A DNA stretch of 64,000 nucleotides from Proteiniclasticum ruminis DSM 24773. Its GTDB lineage: Bacteria > Bacillota > Clostridia > Clostridiales > Clostridiaceae. A program made the position numbers and the translations under genes. The notes beneath the pieces are model-generated. The model had not been told where the DNA came from. It saw nothing but the letters and a program-made list of their open reading frames with translations, and made no database searches. Below, piece by piece: positions 8,114 through 16,544 of the stretch (positions are counted from its first letter, which is position 1; each line of letters starts with the position of its first letter). The stretch lies in contig NZ_JNKC01000005.1 of the NCBI RefSeq assembly GCF_000701905.1, forward strand, positions 186,001 through 250,000, given 5' to 3'.

Positions 8114-9847
8114 TTACTTTTCACGTTCGAAGTATTTGGTGTGCAGAAGCTTGTGCGCCATCTCTCCACCAGGTTCTCCGAGGAATTCTTTATAAAGATC
8201 CTGAATGTATGGATTTTCATGGGACATTCTGATGCTCTGACTCTGGTCGATGGCATAGATTCCTTTTGCTCTCTCTTTGAGAATCTCCAGGTCTCCATGA
8301 TGGTAGGGCTGTCCACCACCGCCTATACAGCCTCCAGGACAAGCCATAATCTCAATGGCATGGTAGTTGCTCTTTCCTTTTCTGATGTTCTCCAGAAGCG
8401 TTCTGGCGTTTCCAAGGCCATTGGCAATGGCGATGTTCAGTTTGAGGTCTCCGATTTCAACGGTTGCCTCACGGAGTCCTTCCATTCCACGCACTTCATT
8501 GTAGTCAATCTTATCAATTGCGCCTCCTGTGAGCTGAACTGCTGCGGTTCTTAGCGCCGCTTCAATAACGCCACCTGTGGTGCCGAAGATCTGCGCCGCA
8601 CCTGAAGATTCTCCTAGTGGATTGTCATATTCGGAGTCTTCCAGCATGAGGAAATTCATTCCAGCTTCTTTGATCATTCTTCCAAGCTCTCTGGTGGTGA
8701 TCACCACATCCACGTCCTTTACTCCGCCATATTCAAGCTCTGGTCTTTCTGCCTCATATTTCTTCGCTACACAAGGCATGACTGAAACCACCACAACATC
8801 TTTGGGATCGATGTTCATCTTCTTTGCGAAGTAATGCTTTGTGATGGCCCCAAACATCTCGTGAGGGGACTTGCAGCTGGATGGAATATCCAATAAATCT
8901 GGGAACTGATGTTCAAAGAACTTGACCCAGGCAGGGCAGCAGCTGGTAAGGATTGGCAGCTTTTTATTGTTCTGGATCCTATTGATCATCTCATGGGCTT
9001 CTTCCATAATGGTCAAATCCGCAGCGAAATTCGTATCAAAAACATAACTGAATCCAAGATTCTTGAGGGCTGTGACCATCTTTCCAGTCACTACAGCTCC
9101 GGGCTCGAGACCGAACAGCTCTCCAATGGCTACACGCACAGCAGGAGCCACTTGCACAACCACTGTTTTTGACTTGTCCGCCAGTGCATTCCATACTTTG
9201 GACACATTGTCAATTTCAACAAGTGCGCCAGTAGGGCATACAGCTACACACTGACCACAGAATGTACAGACCGTTTCTCCAAGCGGTGCGTGGAAAGCAG
9301 GCCCCACAACAGTATCAAACCCACGGTCAAGACCGGAAAGCGCATGTACCGTCTGCACTTCATTACACATGGTTTCACATCTTCTGCAAAGTATACATTT
9401 AGAAGAATCGCGATAAATGGCTTTAGAAGACATATCCACAGGGAACAGAGACATCTCGCCTTCGTAATGAACCTGCTTTATGCCCAAATCTGCTGAAATC
9501 TTCTGCAGCTCACATTCCTGATTCTTCAAGCACACCAGACAATCCTTTGGATGATCGGATATGAGAAGCTCCACCATGGTTCTTCTGGCTTTAATGGAAC
9601 GGATGGTATCTGTCTTGATCTTCATGCCTTCATATACTGGCGTGGAACAAGCGGGAGCAAGATTTCTTCTTCCTTCCACTTCCACAACACAAGCTCTGCA
9701 GGATGCCACTTTGTTCACCATCTTGATGTTGTGAAGGTCCAAATGGCAAAGGGTAGGGATTTTGATATTCAGAGTTTCTGCTGCCTGCAAAATGGTGAAA
9801 TCTGCAGGAACCTGAATCTCCTTATTATTAATGGTGATATTGACCAT
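8114..9847 (-). CDS. hydA: [FeFe] hydrogenase catalytic subunit of the NADH/ferredoxin bifurcating complex
   Basis: 577-aa catalytic subunit producing or oxidising H2. Domains in order: N-terminal NuoG-like [2Fe-2S] domain (cysteines in CHLDL and CRACVVEVEG), His-ligated cluster region (HPKDCLVCLKNQEC), and two [4Fe-4S] clusters (CILCRRCETMC, CTFCGQCVAVCP). The H-cluster domain follows with L1 TSCCPAW (~301), L2 MPCVAKK (~356) and L3 MACPGGCIGGGG (~500). All H-cluster cysteines are present. Gene order hydC-hydB-hydA with 11 nt between B and A matches the trimeric bifurcating hydrogenase, which couples ferredoxin and NADH oxidation to proton reduction. The maturases HydEFG are not in this window. 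Confidence 0.95.
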   Translation of the reverse strand: MVNITINNKEIQVPADFTILQAAETLNIKIPTLCHLDLHNIKMVNKVASCRACVVEVEGRRNLAPACSTPVYEGMKIKTDTIRSIKARRTMVELLISDHPKDCLVCLKNQECELQKISADLGIKQVHYEGEMSLFPVDMSSKAIYRDSSKCILCRRCETMCNEVQTVHALSGLDRGFDTVVGPAFHAPLGETVCTFCGQCVAVCPTGALVEIDNVSKVWNALADKSKTVVVQVAPAVRVAIGELFGLEPGAVVTGKMVTALKNLGFSYVFDTNFAADLTIMEEAHEMINRIQNNKKLPILTSCCPAWVKFFEHQFPDLLDIPSSCKSPHEMFGAITKHYFAKKMNIDPKDVVVVSVMPCVAKKYEAERPELEYGGVKDVDVVITTRELGRMIKEAGMNFLMLEDSEYDNPLGESSGAAQIFGTTGGVIEAALRTAAVQLTGGAIDKIDYNEVRGMEGLREATVEIGDLKLNIAIANGLGNARTLLENIRKGKSNYHAIEIMACPGGCIGGGGQPYHHGDLEILKERAKGIYAIDQSQSIRMSHENPYIQDLYKEFLGEPGGEMAHKLLHTKYFEREK

Positions 9848-9858
9848 AACGATTCCTC

Positions 9859-11736
9859 CTAAACAATTTGAACTGCCTTAATAGGCTTCACTGGACAAGC
9901 GGTGTAACAAGCACCACATTTGATGCATTTTTCCTGATCGATGACATGTTTCTCTCTGACTTTTCCTGAAATTGCATCTACTGGACATGCTCTAGCGCAT
10001 TTTGTACAGCCGATACATGCATCTGAAATCACATAGCGCATCAGGTCTCTACATACTCCTGAAGGACATCGTTTCTCTATAATATGAGCACGGTATTCAT
10101 CCTCAAAAAACTTAATTGTGCTTAAGATTGGATTTGGCGCGGTCTGTCCAAGTCCGCACAATGAGGTGTCCTTAATGGTTTCCGAGAGGTTCTTAAGCTT
10201 CTCAAGATCCGCTTCTTCACCTTTTCCTTGAGTGATTCTTTCGAGGATTTCAAGAAGTCTCTTGTTACCAACTCTACATGCAGTACATTTACCGCAAGAT
10301 TCTTCTACCGTAAAGTCCAGATAGAATTTAGCGATATCCACCATGCAGTTCTCTTCATCCATGACAATCATTCCACCTGAACCCATCATGGATCCGATGC
10401 GGTTCAAAGACTCATAGTCAATAGGAGTATCCAGATCTTTCTCTGTGATGCAGCCACCTGAAGGTCCTCCTGTCTGGACCGCCTTGAAAGCATGTCCACC
10501 TTTAATGCCACCACCGATTTCATAGATGATTTCTCTCAAGGTGATGCCCATAGGTACTTCCACAAGACCTACATTGTTGATCTTTCCTGCTAAAGCAAAT
10601 ACTTTGGTTCCTTTTGAGAACTCTGTTCCGATGGAAGCATACCACTCTGCACCTTTCTGGAAAATCACAGGAACATTCGCAAGAGTCTCTACATTGTTTA
10701 CACAGGTAGGCTTTCCGAAAAGACCTGACTCAGAAGGGTAGGGAGGCTTTGATACAGGTTCTCCACGGTGACCTTCTATACTCTGAATGAGAGCAGTTTC
10801 TTCACCACATACAAAAGCACCTGCGCCATACTTGATCTCAAGATCAAAATCAAATCCGGTATTCAGTATGTTTTTGCCGAGAAGATTATATTCTTTCGCC
10901 TGTGCTATGGCAATCTTGAGTCTCTTAATGGCCAGGGGATATTCTGCTCTGATATAAACAATACCTTTATTTGCACCGATAGCAAATCCGCCGATGGCCA
11001 TAGCTTCGATGATGCTGTGCGGATCTCCTTCCAGAATGGATCGGTCCATAAATGCGCCTGGATCTCCTTCATCGGCATTACAAACCATATACTTTTCTGT
11101 ACCTGGGCTTCTTAAGGTCATACCCCATTTGGATCCTGTAGGATAGCCACCGCCGCCACGCCCACGCAGTCCTGAATCTTTCAGATGGTTCACCACATCG
11201 ATGGGCTGCTTGTTTGCAAGGATATCTGCCAAAGCAACATATCCATCATTGGCGATATACTCATCAATTCTTTCAGGATCGATGAGACCGCAGTTTCTTA
11301 AAGCAATTCGGTTCTGTTTACCATAGAAGTCCATATGGTGCTGCGTATCTATTTTCTTTTTGGTCTTGGGATCCACATAGAGGAGACGTTCAACAATTTC
11401 ACCCTCCATAAGGTGTGAAGAGATGATATCATCCACATCGGAAACCTTCACTTCAGTATAAAATACATCATCAGGATATACTTTAACAATGGGACCTTTT
11501 TCACAGAATCCGAAACAACCTGTAATATGGCACGTAGCTTTATCCGACATATTGCGCTTTTTCAGCTCATTGTTGAATTCCTGTACGATTTCTTTACTCA
11601 TAGCACTGTGGCAGCCAGTTCCCGCACACACGAGGATTTCTCTTTTTCCGGTGACCGCTTCCACATTCTTTCTCAGGAAGAGAAGGCCTTGGCTCTGCTC
11701 TTTTACTCTCTGTAGATCTTCAATACTTCTTAGCAT
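9859..11736 (-). CDS. hydB: Bifurcating hydrogenase, NuoF-like flavin/NADH subunit
   Basis: About 625 aa. Domains: N-terminal thioredoxin-like [2Fe-2S] domain (CAGTGCHSA, then CHITGCFGFCEKG); NuoF core with the glycine-rich FMN/NADH site (GLRGRGGGGYPTGSKW); the NuoF [4Fe-4S] motif (ESCGKCTACRVGNKR); and a C-terminal 2x[4Fe-4S] ferredoxin domain (CIGCTKCARACP, CIKCGACYTACP). The extra N- and C-terminal Fe-S domains distinguish HydB from plain NuoF. A GTG at 11754 is in frame, but the ATG at 11736 has GAGGTG 5 nt upstream, inside the last codons of hydC, and starts 1 nt after the hydC stop, so translational coupling is likely. Confidence 0.95.
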   Translation of the reverse strand: MLRSIEDLQRVKEQSQGLLFLRKNVEAVTGKREILVCAGTGCHSAMSKEIVQEFNNELKKRNMSDKATCHITGCFGFCEKGPIVKVYPDDVFYTEVKVSDVDDIISSHLMEGEIVERLLYVDPKTKKKIDTQHHMDFYGKQNRIALRNCGLIDPERIDEYIANDGYVALADILANKQPIDVVNHLKDSGLRGRGGGGYPTGSKWGMTLRSPGTEKYMVCNADEGDPGAFMDRSILEGDPHSIIEAMAIGGFAIGANKGIVYIRAEYPLAIKRLKIAIAQAKEYNLLGKNILNTGFDFDLEIKYGAGAFVCGEETALIQSIEGHRGEPVSKPPYPSESGLFGKPTCVNNVETLANVPVIFQKGAEWYASIGTEFSKGTKVFALAGKINNVGLVEVPMGITLREIIYEIGGGIKGGHAFKAVQTGGPSGGCITEKDLDTPIDYESLNRIGSMMGSGGMIVMDEENCMVDIAKFYLDFTVEESCGKCTACRVGNKRLLEILERITQGKGEEADLEKLKNLSETIKDTSLCGLGQTAPNPILSTIKFFEDEYRAHIIEKRCPSGVCRDLMRYVISDACIGCTKCARACPVDAISGKVREKHVIDQEKCIKCGACYTACPVKPIKAVQIV

Positions 11737-11737
11737 A

Positions 11738-12214
11738 TTACACCTCACACTCACTGATGATTTTTGCTACATCAGCGCTTTCAACTCTTCCGTAGACTTT
11801 ATCATTGACCATAACAACAGGGGCCAATCCACAAGCTCCTACACAGCGCAAGGAATCAATGGTATAAATACCGTCAATGGAGGTTTCTCCCGATTTCAAT
11901 CTCAACTGGGACTCCAGTTCTCTTAGAATCTTATCCGCTCCTCGAACAAAACAGGCGGTACCCATGCAGACATTGATCACATTCTTACCTCTAGGTTCAG
12001 TCGTGAAATAAGAGTAAAAACTTACCACACCATAAATCTTAGCCCTTGGGACGCCAATCTTGTCACTGATATGGGCCACCAGTTCTTCTGAGATGTACCC
12101 GAAGAGGTTTTGAGCCTTATGAAGCACTTCGATGAGGTCAGATTCTTTCGCATGAATGTCATCAATAAAAGTGTCCAGCTCCTGGATTTTTGGATTTTCA
12201 AGTAAACTACACAT
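11738..12214 (-). CDS. hydC: Bifurcating hydrogenase, NuoE-like [2Fe-2S] subunit
   Basis: 158-aa thioredoxin-fold subunit. The four cluster cysteines are visible in CMGTACFVRG and LRCVGACGLAPVVMV, and the N-terminal helical part (LIEVLHKAQNLFGYISEEL) matches NuoE/HoxE. It is the first gene of hydCBA. A GGGGGAG ribosome-binding site precedes the ATG. The leader carries a Rex-like palindrome and a good promoter, so the operon is probably NADH-responsive (inference). Confidence 0.95.
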   Translation of the reverse strand: MCSLLENPKIQELDTFIDDIHAKESDLIEVLHKAQNLFGYISEELVAHISDKIGVPRAKIYGVVSFYSYFTTEPRGKNVINVCMGTACFVRGADKILRELESQLRLKSGETSIDGIYTIDSLRCVGACGLAPVVMVNDKVYGRVESADVAKIISECEV

Positions 12215-12226
12215 TAATTCTCCCCC

Positions 12227-12244
12227 TTGTTAAATAATTGCCAA
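12227..12244 (-). promoter_or_regulatory. Candidate Rex operator in the hydCBA leader
   Basis: TTGTTAA-ATAA-TTGCCAA (plus-strand reading) fits the clostridial Rex pattern TTGTTAA-N4-TTAACAA with two mismatches in one arm. It falls just downstream of the predicted transcription start and before the hydC ribosome-binding site, where bound Rex would block transcription. Confidence 0.6.
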
Positions 12245-12253
12245 ACAATATTA

Positions 12254-12282
12254 ATTATAGCCCGAGAGCATCCTCAAATCAA
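12254..12282 (-). promoter_or_regulatory. Promoter of the hydCBA operon
   Basis: Minus strand: TTGATT (12282-12277), a 17-nt spacer and TATAAT (12259-12254), 40 nt upstream of the hydC ATG. Confidence 0.72.
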
Positions 12283-12518
12283 TGGAAAACGCCTGAATTC
12301 AGTACAATTTACATTATTGTCAAATTATTATCATTTTAATTCAAAAAGAGGCAGTTGTTGTAAGTGGATGCTATGAGAAATGGGGTAAACGCGATTTTTA
12401 TTTCCTAGTAAAACACTAAGAAATCCAGCATTTTCAACGGTTTTCATCAATAAAAACAGGCGCAACTCTTCTGGAAGTATCGTCCTTCCCTCAGAAGCCC
12501 CACCTGAACTGTCTCATA
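12283..12518. other. Gene-free stretch between the hydCBA promoter and the next minus-strand gene
   Basis: AT-rich sequence with no convincing ORF on either strand. It contains a short perfect palindrome (CTGAATTCAG, 12293-12302) close upstream of the hyd promoter. I see no clear terminator for the gene ending at 12519. Confidence 0.5.
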
Positions 12519-12854
12519 TTATTCAAAAAAAGATTCACAATCGCTGTTCATTATAAAAATCGATACATCTTCCACTTTAGTGCCAGAAAAAATATTGATC
12601 TCATCTTTCAAAATCTGCGCCAGCACTTTTTTCTCCTCCAATGCAAGGGGAGGGCAGGAGACCACGTCAATATGAATAAAGTCTCCTAGATTAGACTCCA
12701 TATCGGAGCGGAACTCAGATTCATAGAAAATCACACGAACATCCTTATCCGGTAATGAAAAACATCCTGCTACCCGGAACACAATACTTTTAATCAGACG
12801 GTTCTTCCTTTCATGGCCACTGCACCGCGGGAAATGAAGTGAAATAGTAAGCAT
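12519..12854 (-). CDS. Small protein of unknown function, possibly tautomerase-like
   Basis: 111-aa protein starting MLTISLHFPRCSGHERK. No family is confidently recognised. The alternating pattern (VRVIFYESEF, then FIHIDVVSCPPL and a helix EEKKVLAQILKDEI) vaguely recalls tautomerase/MIF-type beta-alpha-beta folds, but the N-terminal catalytic proline is absent, so I do not assign that function. The upstream in-frame extension to 12881 is less likely because AAGGAGG sits at 12863-12869, correctly spaced for the ATG at 12854. A TATAAT on the minus strand at 12887-12882 may be its -10 box. It is separated from hydCBA by about 300 bp and may be independent. Confidence 0.6.
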   Translation of the reverse strand: MLTISLHFPRCSGHERKNRLIKSIVFRVAGCFSLPDKDVRVIFYESEFRSDMESNLGDFIHIDVVSCPPLALEEKKVLAQILKDEINIFSGTKVEDVSIFIMNSDCESFFE

Positions 12855-12936
12855 TAAAAAAACCTCCTTATCCTCCTTCATTATACTTTGAAAAGTGTCC
12901 TAAAAAAAGACTGTAAACGTTTATTTTTTCTTTGGC

Positions 12937-13031
12937 CCAACTAAGATTTCCGTGGTGCTGCCAACGAAAAGAGAAGGAACCTCCGTATTCCTTGCATTTG
13001 ATGATATCTTCCGTTGACGGTGCTTTTTTTA
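12937..13031 (+). ncRNA. Candidate small structured RNA ending in an intrinsic terminator
   Basis: GCTGCCAACG (12957-12966) can pair, with G-U wobbles and one mismatch, with CGTTGACGGT (13012-13021), and a seven-T run follows. Between them AAGGAA-CCTCCGTA-TTCCTT forms a perfect 6-bp hairpin that displays CCUCC, an anti-Shine-Dalgarno-like sequence. The 5' end is not defined; a weak TTGAAA box lies at 12888-12893. This could be a small regulatory RNA or only a terminator-like structure. Confidence 0.35.
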
Positions 13032-13042
13032 TCCGCTATAAT
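13014..13042 (+). promoter_or_regulatory. Promoter of the thrS T-box transcript
   Basis: TTGACG (13014-13019), an exact 17-nt spacer and TATAAT (13037-13042). The -35 box lies inside the 3' arm of the hairpin described at 12937-13031, and the T-run falls in the spacer. Confidence 0.75.
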
Positions 13043-13059
13043 AAAGGAAATTCAATATC

Positions 13060-13297
13060 ATCAACATGATGAACAGGACGAGTACTTATTAGAATTCTCA
13101 AAGAGAAGGAAACCACGGCTGGAAGTTTCCAGTGAGTTCTACTAACGAAGACCCCCTGGGAGTGGAGTACGAGGATAGTTTTTATATAAGTGCTTCCGTT
13201 TGCCGCGTTAAGGCGTAGAGTGATAATAAAGTTTATCTTTATTTTAATTAGGGTGGAACCGCGACGACTCGTCCCTTTCTGAGGGACGGGTCTATTT
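13060..13297 (+). promoter_or_regulatory. Threonine T-box riboswitch
   Basis: Leader that reads tRNA-Thr charging and controls thrS. Stem I runs through an AGAGA-type motif and an apical GGCTGGAAG segment to the 3' specifier region. An ACT threonine codon followed by A (13141-13143) sits at the expected place after GAGTTCT. The T-box core AGGGTGGAACCGCG is at 13250-13263. The terminator stem (CGTCCCT...AGGGACG, 13270-13289) ends in a T-run. Confidence 0.93.
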
Positions 13298-13320
13298 TTA
13301 TTTATATAGGAGGAATGGAA

Positions 13321-15330
13321 ATGATCAACATAACATTAAAAGACGGAAATGTCATAGAGCTTGAAAAAGGCTCAACGGTAAAAGATGCTGCATTTGCAAT
13401 CTCATCTGGCCTTGGCCGAGCTGCCATGGCAGGAAGGGTGAACGGAGAACGGGTAGACCTAAGGTTCCCTCTGGAAGAGGACTGCACCCTCGAAATCAGA
13501 ACTTTTGATGATGAAGACGGACAGCATGCTTTCCGTCACACATCTTCCCACATTCTGGCCCTGGCAGTGAAGAGGCTTTATCCAGAAGTGAAACTGGCCA
13601 TCGGACCAGCCATCGCAGACGGATATTACTATGATTTCGATAAAGAGGGCAGTTTCTCTGCAGAAGACCTTCTGAAGATTGAAGAAGAAATGAAGAAAAT
13701 TGTAAAGGATGATCTGAAACTGGAAAGATACACTCTTTCTAGAGAAGAAGCCATTGCACTCATGAAAGAAATGGATGAGCCTTACAAGGTAGAGCTTATT
13801 GAAGATCTTCCTGAAGATGAGGTATTATCCTTCTATAAAATGGGAGAATTTGTGGATCTCTGTGCTGGGCCACATATTTCCTCCACAAAGCTCGTTAAGG
13901 CATTTAAACTGACCCAGGTGGCAGGTGCTTACTGGAGAGGTTCTGAGAAAAACAAAATGCTCACAAGAATCTACGGCACTTCTTTCCCTAAGAAAGCAGA
14001 TCTGGATGAATATCTGCTAAGAATAGAAGAAGCCAAGAAAAGAGACCACAACAAGATTGGCAGAGAGCTCGGTATATTCACATCTTCCGAACTGATTGGC
14101 CAGGGTCTTCCACTGTTCAAGAAAAATGGAACCAAAATTCTCCAGGTCATGAAGAGATTCATAGAGGATCTGGAAGAAAGCAGAGGGTATGAGTTTACAC
14201 AGACACCTCTCATGTCCAAGTCTGATCTGTTCAAAATTTCAGGACACTGGGATCATTATAAGGATGGTATGTTCATCATGTGCCAGGATCCTCATGGTCA
14301 TGGAGACCTGTTCGGCGACGATGTGGAAGGGGAAGTCATGGCTTTAAGACCTATGACCTGTCCTTTCCAGTTTGCCATCTATAACTCTGATCAGCACAGC
14401 TATAGAGACCTTCCCGTGAGAATGGGTGAAACCTCTACACTATTCAGAAACGAATCCTCAGGCGAGATGCACGGTTTAACAAGAGTCCGTCAGTTCACCA
14501 TATCAGAAGGTCATCTGATCGTAAGACCAGATCAGCTGGAAGAAGAGTTCAAGGGAGTTCTTGACCTGACCAACTATGTCATGGAAGTACTTGGCATCAA
14601 GGATGACATTACCTATAGATTCTCCAAATGGGATCCCAAGGACACACATAAATACATCAATAATCCTGAAGCATGGGAAGCAACCCAGAACACCATGAGA
14701 GAGATTCTCGATCATGCAGGTGTAGATTACGTGGAAGCAGAAGGAGAGGCCGCTTTCTATGGTCCAAAGCTTGACCTTCAGATGAAAAACGTGCACGGCA
14801 AAGAAGACACCATCATCACAGTTCAGATTGACTTTGCTCTTCCCGGCAGATTCAATATGACGTATGTTGATAAAGACGGTCAGAAGAAGCATCCTATCGT
14901 CATTCATAGAACGTCCATCGGCTGTTATGAAAGAACTTTGGCCATCCTCATTGAGAAATATGCGGGCGCAATGCCACTATGGCTTGCTCCAGTCCAGGTA
15001 AGACTTCTTCCTATCTCTGAAAAGTATCATGATTATGTGGAAGAAGTGCTGGCACTCATGAAGAAAAAGGGAATCCGCGCAGAAATGGATGAGAGAAACG
15101 AAAAAATCGGATACAAAATTCGAGAGGCTAGAAATGAGAAGATTCCATACTTTGTGGTCATCGGAGAACAAGAGCAGGAGAACGGCACATTATCCGTAAC
15201 CAGCAGAGAAAAGGGTGATGAAGGCAAGGTTTCCATGGAAGATTTCATCAACAGAATTATCATGGAAGACGAAAGCAAGTTCAATTATCATTTTGCTAAA
15301 AAAGCTGAAGAAACAAAGGATGAAAACTAA
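13321..15330 (+). CDS. thrS: Threonyl-tRNA synthetase
   Basis: 669-aa class II synthetase. Order: N-terminal TGS domain (INITLKDGNVIELEKG); editing domain with HTSSH and CAGPHISST; catalytic core with the zinc ligand cysteine in LRPMTCPFQFAIY and motif 2 FRNESSGEMHGLTRVRQF; motif 3 HRTSIGCYERTLAILIE; C-terminal anticodon-binding domain (APVQVRLLPIS). It is about 25-30 residues longer than usual because of a charged C-terminal tail ending AKKAEETKDEN. Start choice: the ATG at 13315 touches its AGGAGGA, whereas the ATG at 13321 is correctly spaced. T-box controlled; the 3' end overlaps the next gene. Confidence 0.97.
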   Translation: MINITLKDGNVIELEKGSTVKDAAFAISSGLGRAAMAGRVNGERVDLRFPLEEDCTLEIRTFDDEDGQHAFRHTSSHILALAVKRLYPEVKLAIGPAIADGYYYDFDKEGSFSAEDLLKIEEEMKKIVKDDLKLERYTLSREEAIALMKEMDEPYKVELIEDLPEDEVLSFYKMGEFVDLCAGPHISSTKLVKAFKLTQVAGAYWRGSEKNKMLTRIYGTSFPKKADLDEYLLRIEEAKKRDHNKIGRELGIFTSSELIGQGLPLFKKNGTKILQVMKRFIEDLEESRGYEFTQTPLMSKSDLFKISGHWDHYKDGMFIMCQDPHGHGDLFGDDVEGEVMALRPMTCPFQFAIYNSDQHSYRDLPVRMGETSTLFRNESSGEMHGLTRVRQFTISEGHLIVRPDQLEEEFKGVLDLTNYVMEVLGIKDDITYRFSKWDPKDTHKYINNPEAWEATQNTMREILDHAGVDYVEAEGEAAFYGPKLDLQMKNVHGKEDTIITVQIDFALPGRFNMTYVDKDGQKKHPIVIHRTSIGCYERTLAILIEKYAGAMPLWLAPVQVRLLPISEKYHDYVEEVLALMKKKGIRAEMDERNEKIGYKIREARNEKIPYFVVIGEQEQENGTLSVTSREKGDEGKVSMEDFINRIIMEDESKFNYHFAKKAEETKDEN

Positions 15331-15724
15331 AGATTTGAATCCTTGCACTGTTTGCGGGAGAAAAGGAGACAGGCATCACATCATTCATAAAGAAGAAGGT
15401 GGGCTTGATTATCCCTTGAACAGGATCTATTTATGTGATGAGCATCATAGGGGACCTCACGGTCCCCATAAAGATCCCCAGGTGGATGCTTCTTATAAAA
15501 AAATGCTCTACGAAAAACTGCATCTTCTTTTCGAAAAACCTTATTATCAGGTGGAAGAGATTAAATCTTCCATCCATCTCTCAGCAAGCCTTCTTAGAAC
15601 CGTAACAAAAACACTGAAACGATATAAGGAAGGGTACAGGAACGTGGACCTCATTGATTTTCTCATGAGCGGTCACCACATTTCTGATGAGGAGCTTGAA
15701 CCAGAGCTGTTTTTGGACGAGTGA
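15320..15724 (+). CDS. Small HNH-like zinc-finger protein overlapping thrS
   Basis: 134-aa protein beginning MKTKDLNPCTVCGRKGDRHH. CxxCG, then HHI, then LCDEHHRGPHGPH, resembles the zinc-binding and active-site core of HNH nucleases. The rest is helical (SSIHLSASLLRTVTKTLKRYK) and unfamiliar. The ATG lies 11 nt inside the end of thrS; the frame extends further back within thrS, but that part is thrS read out of frame. Translation coupled to thrS is likely. I do not know the function; a nuclease or a nucleic-acid-binding zinc finger are both possible. Confidence 0.72.
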   Translation: MKTKDLNPCTVCGRKGDRHHIIHKEEGGLDYPLNRIYLCDEHHRGPHGPHKDPQVDASYKKMLYEKLHLLFEKPYYQVEEIKSSIHLSASLLRTVTKTLKRYKEGYRNVDLIDFLMSGHHISDEELEPELFLDE

Positions 15725-15856
15725 TTGAAAAATCACACTATAGTACTGCAGCTTGAAGATTCCATATCTGGCCAATGCTGTAGCGTACTTTCGCTCTTGC
15801 CACGCCATCACTACAACACAGAATAAACAAATCGGACATCGTTCCTTAGGAGACAC

Positions 15857-16483
15857 ATGAAAGAAATCATCATTTCCGCTGTCGTCGGATATTTATTAGG
15901 CAACATCCAAGCTGCATATATACTTGGAAAACTGATCAAAAAAGTGGATATCAGGACCATGGGGCAAGGAAATGCCGGCGCATCCAATGCCGTAGAATCT
16001 CTTGGCTGGAAGTTCGGGGTACTGGTTGCTATCATCGATGTGTTGAAAGGCGCAGTTTCTATCTTGCTCATCAAGATGCTCTTTAAGGTTGAGCTGAACT
16101 CAGAAGGAGCCTTTCTTCTTTATCTTGCTGGCTATACAGCGATTTTAGGGCATATCTATCCATTTTATATGAATTTTAAAGGTGGAAAGGGAACTGCAAC
16201 TCTTATCGGTATTCTACTTGGTATGAATCCATTGTATGGTCTCATAGGCATCCTTTTTATTGCAGCCACCACTTTTCTGACAGATTATATTGTGCTTGGC
16301 ACTGCAGCACTGACTACTTATGTGGTAGTTCTGACGTATTTGAAAGATTTGGGCCCAGGTGCCCTCATCTTGTCAATCTTAGGGGCACTTCTAAGTATGT
16401 TTCTGCATCGTAAGAATTATAAAAGAATCAAACTTGGCACCGAGACAAGGCTGTCACAGGTGCTTGGCAGAAAGAAGAAATAG
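15857..16483 (+). CDS. plsY: Acyl-phosphate:glycerol-3-phosphate acyltransferase
   Basis: 208-aa multi-pass membrane enzyme that makes lysophosphatidate from acyl phosphate and glycerol-3-phosphate, the first acylation of phospholipid synthesis. Conserved loops are visible: MGQGNAGASNA (motif GSGNxGATN, residues ~35-45), HIYPFYMNFKGGKGTAT (motif 2, ~98-114) and the C-terminal HRKNYKRI region. Length is normal. The ATG is preceded by TTAGGAG. It ends in a terminator shared with the convergent ndk. Confidence 0.95.
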   Translation: MKEIIISAVVGYLLGNIQAAYILGKLIKKVDIRTMGQGNAGASNAVESLGWKFGVLVAIIDVLKGAVSILLIKMLFKVELNSEGAFLLYLAGYTAILGHIYPFYMNFKGGKGTATLIGILLGMNPLYGLIGILFIAATTFLTDYIVLGTAALTTYVVVLTYLKDLGPGALILSILGALLSMFLHRKNYKRIKLGTETRLSQVLGRKKK

Positions 16484-16493
16484 GCAAAAACTC

Positions 16494-16533
16494 AAAAGAC
16501 CGCTTCAAGTTCTAAAACTTAAAGCGGTCTTTT
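16494..16533. terminator. Bidirectional terminator between plsY and ndk
   Basis: AAAAGACCGCTT and AAGCGGTCTTTT form a 12-bp stem. AAGTT/AACTT extends the pairing inside the loop. Confidence 0.9.
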
Positions 16534-16544
16534 CTCATGGTTTT

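Noticed and set aside
12293-12302. CTGAATTCAG palindrome as an operator of hydCBA
   Set aside because: A 10-bp palindrome with an EcoRI-like core in AT-rich DNA is likely by chance; the Rex-like site is better placed.
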